From positions 1-64,000 of the forward strand of contig JAUIRK010000287.1 of assembly GCA_030549495.1 (NCBI GenBank): a stretch of DNA of 64,000 bases. Reading direction: 5' to 3'. The stretch is from Nectonema munidae (lineage: Eukaryota > Nematomorpha > Nectonematoida > Nectonematidae). Below the pieces are notes generated by a model. It searched no databases. It was not told where the DNA came from and saw only the letters and a list, made by a program, of their open reading frames with translations. Positions 23,923 through 32,944 of the stretch are shown piece by piece; within the stretch, counting starts at the first letter, position 1; every line of letters begins with the position of its first letter. A program made the translations under genes and the position numbers.

Positions 23923-24126
23923 TCACTAGTTCAGAATGCTTAGGATTCAGCCTTTCCGAATTAGTAATTTTCCTGATTATTGATTTTTATTTTAATAAAA
24001 AAATCAATCTTTGTTTACTCGATTTATCTCACTATAAACTTGATTCGACCTAATATTCAGTAATCAAAGCGCCGTATTAACGAAGGTCAGAATTTGAGAT
24101 TCCCAGATTAGAGGTATAGTCAACTG
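23923..24126. mobile_element. pogo-like MITE, copy 2 (204 bp, TA-flanked)
   Basis: TA lies at 23921-23922 and 24127-24128. The ends are CAGTCGATTATCACTAGTTC and, reversed, CAGTTGACTATACCTCTAATC. The body is related to 5535-5942 (TTACTCGATTTATCTC..., CTATAAACTTGA). Confidence 0.75.
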
Positions 24127-24647
24127 TATTTTATTGTTGTTTATCTGTGAGTGATCGACCTATCTCAGTCATCTCATCGTTTTCTATGATACAATTAATA
24201 TATTGAAGGTTAAAAAAAAATTTGTACTAAATACGAAAAAGTTTTCAAAATAATTTAATTTTCTTAATATTTCTGTTTCCAGCAAAATTTATTAATAATA
24301 CCAAATTTTGTGCTAAAGTTTGAAAGAAGAGATTAAAGTGAAAAAAATTATTTCCGTCTATCATTTTTGCTCGAACTTTTAATTGCTCTCATTTATTTTT
24401 TACTTACTAAATGTTGTGCAAAGGCGTAAGTAGTTGCAAATCAAGCGACTAAAGGAACTTCTCCTAATCAAAAGTTGTGGCTTCTATTTGTGGTTTCTGA
24501 TGTGTGGCACAACTTTACTTTATATACTCTTTTTGTCCAATTTTTAAATCTTGAAAAAGGATACAACAACAAAAATTTCGTTTAATTTCTTCGTTTATTA
24601 TAGATGTAGGTACGCAAACTCCTTGCAATGACACTCGTTGTTTTCAG
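24127..24647. other. AT-rich upstream region of the exon-like block
   Basis: No gene recognised. It ends in a pyrimidine-rich TTGTTTTCAG that serves as the possible splice acceptor of the next feature. Confidence 0.35.
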
Positions 24648-25259
24648 ATTAGAACGCCTCTAAATATAAATTGGTTGGGGGAATTTAGGCCTGTCTTTAA
24701 AGTCAAAAATTATGGAGCTTTTTCCGAAGGTTTATTTTTTTTTTTAAGATTTTTTATAAAAATTTGCTTAAATTTAGACCATGAAATAAATGCAGGAACT
24801 TGGCTGAGTTCACTGATATTTAAGAATGATTCTGCTCATATAGAATGGACAAGTGGAGGCGTTGAAAATGTTGAAACTTTTTATACAGAATTTAATGATG
24901 AAGAAAAAGTGGAGGAATCTAGCACTACAGATGAAATAATTTTATTTGATGATACTTACGCCTTAATTTTTAAAAATAACAATGTGCGAACTATTCAAAT
25001 TAATGTTATAACGAAATCCAATGTGTTTAAACATAAATTGGCATATATGGGATACCAAAGTAAAGGAATTTATTTGTTTTACAAAAATAAGATCTTGATG
25101 TATAAATACATGATTTTAGTGATTAACTTTGAAAATATTTATATCACTGACTCGATAGGAATATTTGTTGTTATTACAGAATTTTCTGGAGTCTGTAAAG
25201 TTTCCATAGGCACAACAGTATCAGGTTTCAGACTTTTATTTTTACTTTTCAATATTTAA
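24648..25259 (+). CDS. Exon-like block of an unrecognised gene (GOLD-like region?)
   Basis: An open frame without its own ATG follows a TTTTCAG acceptor at 24642-24647. It reads RTPLNINWLGEFRPVF, then GTWLSSLIFKNDSAHIEWTSG, an acidic linker with FNDEEKVEESS, and DDTYALIFKNNNVRTIQINV. The spacing of the I-E-W, the acidic loop and the D-x-T-Y-x-L-x-F-x-N segment resembles a GOLD-type beta-sandwich (as in Sec14-like and p24 proteins), but this is a weak pattern match. The first ~250 bp are duplicated at 16531-16850, next to a piggyBac scrap. It could be a host exon, or cargo or part of a mobile element. No donor was fixed; the frame stops at 25257. Confidence 0.3.
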   Translation: MRTPLNINWLGEFRPVFKVKNYGAFSEGLFFFLRFFIKICLNLDHEINAGTWLSSLIFKNDSAHIEWTSGGVENVETFYTEFNDEEKVEESSTTDEIILFDDTYALIFKNNNVRTIQINVITKSNVFKHKLAYMGYQSKGIYLFYKNKILMYKYMILVINFENIYITDSIGIFVVITEFSGVCKVSIGTTVSGFRLLFLLFNI

Positions 25260-25299
25260 CTTGCAGTGACTTAAACCCTTTTTTAAGAAAGCACTAAAG

Positions 25300-25588
25300 T
25301 TAGGAAATCTGAAACGGCTGTATTGTGGGTACTTCTTCGCGAGAATATTCCTTATTATCATTTTGATATAGAATGTAAAAATGATGACGGACTTCCAACT
25401 TCCATTGCCATCTATTTCCAAAGTATTTTATTTAATAAGTTCGCGCTTATCGTTTCATTTGTTTCACCATTTTCAGATAAAATGCTTATTAGGAATTTTA
25501 ATATATTGGCAAGAAGACTGCTAATGTTTAAGCTTACGCTGGAGGAGCAGGATATAGTCAACGTTTCAATTAATGCAAAGACTTCAAA
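25300..25588 (+). CDS. Second exon-like block, ends at a strong splice donor
   Basis: The open frame reads LRENIPYYHFDIECKNDDG...LARRLLMFKLTLEEQDIVNVSINAKTSN and ends at CGTAAGTTTT, a near-consensus donor. A pyrimidine-rich stretch with TTGCAG lies upstream at 25255-25266. There is an in-frame stop between that acceptor and the open part, so the 5' edge is uncertain. I do not recognise the protein. It lies in the same orientation as the preceding block and may belong to the same gene. Confidence 0.3.
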
Positions 25589-25616
25589 TCGTAAGTTTTT
25601 CTCTTTAGGGGTGTGA

Positions 25617-26020
25617 TAAGATTTACTGTTGCGTTCTAACCCTAACTTGGATCTTGCAAAAAATTATCAAATTTTATCCGTTGAAAAGCTGTTTTCGTAC
25701 CTCTATTTTTAAATTCATAAGAATGTGATATTGTTATGCAAAAAAAGAATTTTAACGTCAAAATTGTTAAGATAAAGTTTTGGTTTTTTACTCATGAATA
25801 TAATAATTATATTTAATCTTTTATGGTTTCAATATATGCTATGTATTGATAAATTTTGGTTTCCAAAAAGCGGATTTCTTTTAAAATCTAGAATTCTTTA
25901 TAATTGCAAATAGTGAATTATTAGTATAAAAAAATTTTTTTAAAGGAAAACAATATTTCGTTTCAAACTCAAATATTGATGGTCGTGAAACCTTGTGAAA
26001 AAGTTTGAGCCTAAATACAA
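25617..26020. other. AT-rich spacer
   Basis: Nothing recognised. Confidence 0.35.
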
Positions 26021-26233
26021 ATATTTTGAAATACTATATATTATTATAGAATTGCAAATTTGTGTTTTAAAATGCTCCCTTACTAAGTAACTGTTATATA
26101 TTTTAATTGCTACCTTAATGTACTAAATGTGTTACTTAATTAATGCCTTATTCTCTGTTATTATTTCGCTCAATTATCACTAACGGCATATTCAATTATA
26201 TACACAGTAATTTAAGTTTATTTCCTTGCCTAC

Positions 26234-27599
26234 ATGTCTCTGCCTGTCTCTTCACACCGTTGCTCAGAAGTGAAGAATTATCTAACTAGTCCTTGTAAGT
26301 TGGACTTGGATCCTGATCATCAAGATGCAAGAGAACAATACGAGGATTGGAAAAAAACTATGGAGATGTTCTTCCAACTCCATAAAGTTTCTGAAGAAGC
26401 CAAGCTGTATGTTCTGACTTCTCATGTGAGCCCAAGGATATTCCAATACTTCTGCCATGTAACTACTTATGAAGGTTCTATTCTCTCCCTTGACACAGTG
26501 TTTGTTAAGAAATGCAATCGCATGACTTCTAGGTATCGTCTCTTCACGAGAAAGCAAAAGCCAGGAGAGTCCCTCAACTCTTTTAAACAAAGCCTTAACC
26601 AGTTATCTCATGATTGCAAGTTTAAGAATAAATCTGCAGAGGAGAACAGGCAAGAAGCCCTGTGTGTCGCTTTGATACATGGACTATCTTCTTCATTGAT
26701 CAGAATACGCATCTTAGAAAAAGAAGACGTCTGCCTAAAAGAGGCTTCTGTTATTGCTCTTACGTTAACCATGGCTGAAGAAGCTGTCCAGTTTCAAAAC
26801 ACTACTTCTTTGAATATCATTGTTCCTGCAAATGAAGATTTGTCTACTTCTGACGATGATAAATGTGCTTCAGTAGTAGGTAAATGTTTGTTCTATGATT
26901 TACGTTGCCATCCTCGAAATAGATGTCCAGCTCGTAGTGCTACCTGTCACTCCTGCAACAAAAAAGGCCATTTCGCAAAAGTTTGTAGGTTCAAACTTCA
27001 AAGCAAAGAAAAAATTCAAGTACAAATCTTCTGATCTATCAATTGCGCCGTGTAATTTTAACTTTTCAAACCTGACTTCAGCTGTTGATTCTTTGAAAAT
27101 TAACCACGTCAACACTAAGTTTCTAATTGATACTGGGTCATCTAACAGTTTTATTCATCCTAATGTTGTTAAAAGGCATACTTTGAAACTCCATCCATGT
27201 TCCTTTTCTGTGGGCTTAGCTTCAACGTCACAAACTGTGAAGGCATCCGGGTATATTTACATTGATTTCTATTTAAATGATTCTTTTTAATAAAACATCA
27301 AGTTGATTGTTCTTCCTAACCTAATAACGGATGTAGTTTTAGGGTACGATTTTCAATCATTTCATTCTAAAGTCATCTTCAGCTTCAACTTTGCTAGACC
27401 AGCGCTAGAAGTTTGTGCACTAAGCGTTTTTAATGGGAGTCCGCCTTCTCTTTTCAATAACTTGTCCCCTGATTGCCATCCTATTTCAACCAAATCTCGT
27501 AGGTATAGCAGGAATGACGCTGATTTTATCAAGAGCGAAATTAAAAGAATGTTGGCTGAACATATAACACAGCCCTGCGTTTTGAAGAAAAAAATTTGA
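26234..27599 (+). mobile_element. Gypsy-type LTR retrotransposon, gag and protease part
   Basis: A Gag-like frame (26234-27034) has a capsid-like region and a C-terminal zinc knuckle CHSCNKKGHFAKVC (C-x2-C-x4-H-x4-C), preceded by a second, degenerate knuckle. A second frame overlaps it (from 26895) and carries the retropepsin motif LIDTGSSNSFI near 27122-27155, then (after a stop near 27288) VVLGYDFQSFHSKV and the start of the RT linker (YSRNDADFIKSEIKRMLAEHI). The element is cut off at about 27597. The layout is that of mag/K02A2.6-like Gypsy elements. RT, RNase H and integrase are missing. The region 26020-26230 may contain 5' LTR sequence, but I cannot prove it. Confidence 0.8.
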
Positions 27600-27844
27600 T
27601 GCCGGAAGTTTTTTAACTGAATATATAGTATTTTAGCCTCCTGAGTACAAATCTGGCCTTATTTTTTCTCAATCAGGTCGAACTTTTTTGCAAAAAATGT
27701 TTTTTTATTTTTCTTATCAGAAAATATCTCCACAGATATTTTTTGAATAAATCAAAAAAAAAGTACCCTTTAATATTCAATAGTATATTTATGCTGATAT
27801 TTTTATAATGAAAAATACTAAAAGGTGAGGATCATGATATTTAT
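27600..27844. other. 3' flank of the three-exon gene
   Basis: A/T-rich with T-runs. The switch from Gypsy sequence to unrelated DNA at ~27597 may mark the edge of the inserted element that carries the next gene. No terminal repeat was identified. Confidence 0.35.
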
Positions 27845-29632
27845 TTATTTTAAAAACGATGTTTTAAGAGATTTTCTTTTATGACTTTCGTTCTTTGAGT
27901 CTCTTTTTAAACACCAGCAAAAGTCAGCCAAAAAGTTTATATCCCATCTCCCTTGATATCTTTCTTCCATGCATTTGAGATCTTGATGAAACCTCTCTCC
28001 TTGTTCTTCACTATAATCGCCACAGTTTTCTGGAAAGTAGTCAAGATGCGATCTTAGAAAGTGAAGTTTTATAGACATTCTCACTCCCAATACTTTAAAA
28101 TTCTTTATTAAATCTTGCACAATGACATCATATTCTGAACTTCTGAAATTTCCCAGGAAATTATAACAAAGTTTTTTAAAAGATATCCAAGCCTCCTTTT
28201 CTGCTTCATCCATTACTTCTGTAAAGTTAGTGTCCTTCATAAGAGCTCTTATTTGAGGACCATCAAAGATCCCTGCTGCTAACTTTGCATTACTCACTTT
28301 TGGAAATTTTTTGGCAATAAATAAAAGTGCTTGGCTCTCTTTTTTTAATGCCTTCACAAAGCTTCTCATTAATCCTAACTTTATATGAAGTGGGGGAAGT
28401 AAAATATTGTTTGGATTGACTAAAGGTTCATGTAAGACGTTGTGAGATCCAGGATCAAAAGAGAGACGTGAAGGCCACTCTTTCCTTTCATAATGTTGCT
28501 CATCAGCTCTACTATTCCATAGACAAAGAAAACATGGATATTTGGTATATCCTCGTTGCATTCCTAGTATTAGAGACACAATCTGAAATATAAGTAAATA
28601 TTTTTAGAACAAGGAATGCATACATTCACACTTAATTTATACCTTGATCTCCGCAAATCTTCCATTTATGAAGATTGTACTTCAAAGTATCCAATAAAGT
28701 TTTCATAGTTTGATAGTTCTCAGATAAATGGATGGAATGAGCAATTGGAATAGACGATACCCGATTGCCAATATGCAGAAGAACAGCTTTCAAACTTTTA
28801 GTGGATGAGTCTATAAAAAGTCTCCATTCTTGTGACTTATATTGTAAGCCAAGAGTTTCAATTAATCCTTGAACATTGTTACAGTAAACCATAAAACTTT
28901 CTTCGTGGATAGAGAAAAACTTTCTAAATTCTTCATCTCTGCTACGATAGCAGTAATACGTCGTTCCTGGGGAGAGTAAATTATTTTCATCTAATCTTGA
29001 AGCAAGTAGTTGAGGAGATTCTTTCGATAGACCCAAATCTCGGGTCAGGTCGTTTAATTGAGCTTGTGATAGAGGTTTTGGCTGTCTCAGCTCAGAATTT
29101 TTAATCATATATGATGCAGAAGTGTCTATTTCTTCATCTTCATCAGTATTTTCTTCAAAAAGAATCACTGGGGCTTCTGGTATGGGTATAGTTGTACTAT
29201 GAGCTATTGGCCTTCTAGCTGAAGGAAGATCTGGGTAAATAACGTGCTTCTTGTTTTTTTTATTAACTCCTGAAATCAAATGGTAATGATTCTAATATTT
29301 ACATTGAAAAGATGAATGAAACTCTTGCCAGTTAAATCAGTGAGACAAAAATAACAGTCTTCAAAATGATCTTTGCTTTCTCTCCACTGCATTGGTATAC
29401 CAAAAGATAAAGATTTTGTCAAGCCCTTAGTCCATCTTCTAAGGTTTTCGACACATGTTTTGCAACAAAAATGAGGAGCAAATTTTTTGTCCTGATCACC
29501 TAATTTCATGCCGAAGTAGGCATGGTAACTTTTTTTTACAAAGGATTTTATATTAGAAAACTGGCCAGGTAGTGTAACTTGTCCACAAATATAACAAAAT
29601 TTATTAGGATCATTTCTACATTTTCTATTCAT
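27845..29632 (-). CDS. Three-exon gene of an unnamed DDE-transposase-like family (nearly intact)
   Basis: Minus-strand exons 29632-29329, 29269-28643 and 28582-27845 encode about 555 residues, with introns of 59 and 60 bp. Intron 1 has a GC donor (GCAAGA) and TTTCAG acceptor; intron 2 is GT...CAG. Exon 1 has a zinc-binding look (FCYIC, FCCKTC, CYFC). Exon 2 holds LFIDSSTKSLKAVLLH; the exon 2/3 junction HKWKICGD; exon 3 LGMQRGYTKYPCFLCLW...H and YSEEQGERFHQDL. I read the Asp of LFID, the Asp of ICGD, the C-x2-C...H insert and the Glu of GERF as a possible DDE triad with the Cys/His motif known from Mutator, CACTA and related transposases. Homologues are, to my knowledge, multi-copy uncharacterised proteins in invertebrates. 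The spliced length is not a multiple of three: about two bases seem lost just before the exon 2 donor, so this copy is probably just inactivated. Confidence 0.6.
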
Positions 29633-30580
29633 TTTTATATCTTAAACAAATAATAAAGCATTTAAATCGATAGTATTTAAATTTGGTATATTGTAAATAG
29701 AGATACAATTAAAATATAAATTATAAATAGAAAATATAATTGATTTAGTATATTGTAAATAGAGAGAGTATAGACATTTTAAAAAATGAGATTGAAAAAA
29801 AATTTTACCTGAAAAAAACTTTTGTTTTTTAAAAAAAAAACCTATAGTGGACTATTTTGCCACTATAAATAGGTTTAAAATCATATTTTACCTTTGTGAA
29901 TATAAAATATTGAAAAAATATTATATAAATTAAGAACGTTAATTATTATTGGCATTTTTTGAAACTAGATAAAACTTGACTGACCCCATATAAAAGCAGA
30001 TTTTGGAAAAATGAAAATATATTTATTTGTATAACCTAGCCTATGTTAACCACAAAGAGTATACCTTTCCAATGATACCATTTTCATTCAATTTTTTTTT
30101 AAAAATCTTCACATTATGCTTCAATAAAAAGGTGGTCCGTAATTTTTTCAAAAATTTAGACCAAATTTTTCGAAGTAAAGTCCATTTATTAAATTTTTTT
30201 AAAACTTTTGCAAAAATAAATTATTCATGAGTATGTAGCAAACGATAAGCTTTCTAATGATATATATATATCATGAAAAATGAATATTGAAAAACAGTTT
30301 AATTCTTTCTGCAAATCAAACAAGTAAAAATTTTCAAAAAGTAGTATTAGTAGTAGTAGTAGTAGTATTAATATTATTATTATTATTATATATTACATAA
30401 ACATTTCAACCAATCATATAGTTTTTATGAAATAAAACTGCATTTTCAAAGTTAAATTTTTTGAACTTTTAGGTAGAATTTTTGAAATGTCGCTTTCAAT
30501 ATGTATATAAAATATTTTTTGAAAATTTTTATTTTAAGTATATTTTTTAAGCATTACGATTTACACATTTAAATATATAA
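29633..30580. other. 5' flank of the three-exon gene, simple repeats
   Basis: A/T-rich. CCTATAGTGG...CCACTATAAATAGG near 29850-29875 is a short inverted repeat. Around 30343-30392 there are TAG/TAT trinucleotide runs and an AT run near 30261-30272. No gene is recognised. Confidence 0.4.
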
Positions 30581-30694
30581 TAAGGCTGGCAAGTTTGGCA
30601 AGTTGTCTCCCCGGAGGTCTTGCCAGACCTCTGATAATAAGGCTGGCAAGTTTGGCAAGTTGTCTCCCTGGAGGTCTTGCCAGACCTCTGATAT
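30581..30694. repeat. 57-bp tandem duplication of a strong hairpin
   Basis: Two copies (from 30581 and 30638) of a GC-rich unit. Each contains CTGGCAAG ... CTTGCCAG as an inverted pair, CTCCCCGGAG or CTCCCTGGAG inside it, and GGTCTTGCCAGACC as a second, competing hairpin. The copies differ at one base (CCCCGG against CCCTGG). It stands out from the A/T-rich surroundings. Confidence 0.85.
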
Positions 30695-30958
30695 TGTATT
30701 GAAGCAGTAATTTAAGTGGTTAAAATAAAATTGGTTTTTATTTTACCACAGTAACATATGCTGAAAAAGTAATCATAAGAAACATTTTTTTTCAAATTGG
30801 CATTTGCTCAAATGGTTTGTCATAAGTTCAATAGATTTTTTATAACTCTTAACTCTGCCTATTCAAAATACATTACGCGCTCTTTCGTACGACCAAACAC
30901 TTGGACTTTCTCATAAGTAAGCATTTCCATAATTGAATGATAGGGGTAGTAAAATAAC

Positions 30959-31390
30959 ATGATTATAATATGCATTCAATATTGTAAAGGTGTCAATTCC
31001 TTCCATCCTACGTTGGCATATGAATTTGATATCAATGAAATAAAAAGTGCAACGCTAATTGTTTTACGAAATAAAGAAGTTGTTTCACAATATCGTCTTT
31101 TCTTTTCTGGAGGATGTAAGTCAATAATACTTCCAATTGTTACTCACGGTTCACGCTTTCTTCTTTTAGTGATGGATATTGTAAATATGACGGAACGAAT
31201 GGGTACAAGAAGCATCGATGTCAAAATTTCTCAACACGACGAAATGGCGTTTTATGGAAAAGAAATAAACTCTCTCGTTGAAGTAGAGTCCTTTCATATG
31301 ACTCAGCCAGTGAACCATAGTTATGTTGGCATATTTGCAGTGAAAAAAAATGCTTGTCAAGTCTTATTTGAGATTCTTAAACTCAAATAG
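30959..31390 (+). CDS. Orphan open frame, 143 codons, unrecognised
   Basis: An uninterrupted frame from an ATG with normal amino-acid use (FHPTLAYEFDINEIKSA..., VVSQYRLFFSGGCK, RSIDVKISQHDEMAFYG). There is no low-complexity stretch, and the frame is longer than expected by chance in such A/T-rich DNA. I see no known motif, signal peptide or membrane segment; the middle (IILPIVTHGSRFLLLVMDIV) is hydrophobic. It could be an exon, a captured gene piece or a transposon remnant. It lies in the same orientation as the exon-like blocks at 24.6-25.6 kb, but no splice link can be shown. Confidence 0.35.
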   Translation: MIIICIQYCKGVNSFHPTLAYEFDINEIKSATLIVLRNKEVVSQYRLFFSGGCKSIILPIVTHGSRFLLLVMDIVNMTERMGTRSIDVKISQHDEMAFYGKEINSLVEVESFHMTQPVNHSYVGIFAVKKNACQVLFEILKLK

Positions 31391-32299
31391 CTGCTTGATA
31401 ATCTCTTTCTAAATAATATTTGTATTAAAAATGTCATTTGGTAAAAACTTATTCAACTGCTTTTAATTTCATCTTTTTTCATATTTGTTCTGCTTTTCAA
31501 ATAAATTCTTCTCTTCCTTTTTTTCCCTCTCTTTAAAAATACTAATTGTATTAAAACTGTCATTTGCTCAATAACCATTTAACTGTTTTCGATTTTTCAC
31601 GTTGATATTTGATCAGTGCGATGTAATATAGGAGGTCTTGTGGAAAACTTCGCTTGCCTCTGCTAAGGAAAATTTTTCATGATAAAAATCCGATACGAAC
31701 TATAATATACAAAAGAAGCTATACCACTCTTTTTGAGATTTAGGAATTTCAGTGTATGTGTCAAATGTCAATATGTATGCAGTATCTATGTATTCATATG
31801 TATGTATCTATGTATTCGTATGTATGAATTAATGTGTATGTTTAAATGTTTTTGTGTCAGGCGTGTATTAATACAAATAAATACGAAAGATTATGTCAAG
31901 AATGTCAAAAAATGTATATATAAATATATGTATAACCTTAACCCTATCACTAATACTAACACACTATCTCTAATAGTAACACTAATTCTAATTCTACACT
32001 AATCCTAATCCCAGCAATGTGTTTGCAAAATTTTACAAATTACAGCGCATTTAGAAATCGGTTAAGCACTTGACAACTATTTTCCTATGTGTCTTCACGT
32101 AGCAATTACATTGAAAAACATAAAATTGATCACATCAGCAAGATAAATTTATCAGGGCAATGAAGGCTTCCATGGCAATGAAAACCTGCTCAATTTACTC
32201 AGCTCCCCTTTCCCTATGACATTAAAACAAATTCGAGGAATATGAAATGGAGCGAATTCATTTCCATACCAACAACTCTTAAAAGAGGATGCTTGAAAG
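31391..32299. other. Spacer with TATG and CTAA-type simple repeats
   Basis: TATGTATC/TATGTATT repeats at about 31765-31835. Degenerate CTAA(C/T)-type units at 31935-32010 resemble the reverse complement of 7845-7925. No gene recognised. Confidence 0.45.
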
Positions 32300-32340
32300 C
32301 AGAGGCGTAACCACAGGAGGCAAGAGGGGGCAAAGCCATC
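32300..32340. mobile_element. hAT-like element left end
   Basis: CAGAGGCGTAACCACAGG followed by GGCAAGAGGGGGC is the typical terminal sequence of the transposon group whose ends also appear at 44815-44847, 50876-50903 and 59586-60439. The other end was not identified. Confidence 0.45.
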
Positions 32341-32944
32341 CTAAAAAATTTCTTAGCCCTCTCCCTTTTGTAGTAAAAATGAATAAATAAGATGAGGTTT
32401 GTACAAAAAGACCTGTCAATCAATAGTAAGGAGACTGCTTAAAATATGAGAAGTACAGAGTATTCTATATTATTGAAATGTAAGTAACAATGTGACTTAA
32501 ATCAATTGAAAAAGCAAAAATCTACTTTTGATCAAACCGCTAGATGTCTTATTCGGTGATGTTCATCTAATGGGAAAAATAACAGCAGAGTGATAATAAC
32601 ACATGTACTTAACAATAATATTATAAGGTATAAAATATAGCCTAGAAGTTACAAAAAATATAGGCTCACTTGTTTACAATTTACATTTATCTAGCACAGC
32701 TTTTTTTAAAATGTGGGTCCCGACCTTTCAGTGTGTAGCGTGAAAAATTAAATCGGTCCTGAGATATTAATATGTTCTTTAGCTTTCTGTCGGAATTTCC
32801 CCTATATTTGTTTTTCTAAAAGTAATAATATTTTAATCATACAAATAAATAAACAATGTCCAGATCCTAAAAAAATATACATATAAATTGTCGATAATAA
32901 ATCAACCTAGTTAAAAGAGAAAATTTCTAAGCTTCCTTTTGAAA
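32341..32944. other. AT-rich spacer
   Basis: Nothing recognised apart from A/T runs. Confidence 0.35.

Noticed and set aside
31733-32002. Cys-rich + strand frame (VCVKCQYVCSIY...)
   Set aside because: It is a translation of TATGTATC-type simple repeats.
7845-32010. Interstitial telomere repeats at 7845-7925 and 31935-32010
   Set aside because: The units are too irregular (GTTAG, GTGTTAG, CTAAT) to call TTAGGG or TTAGG; listed only as simple repeats.
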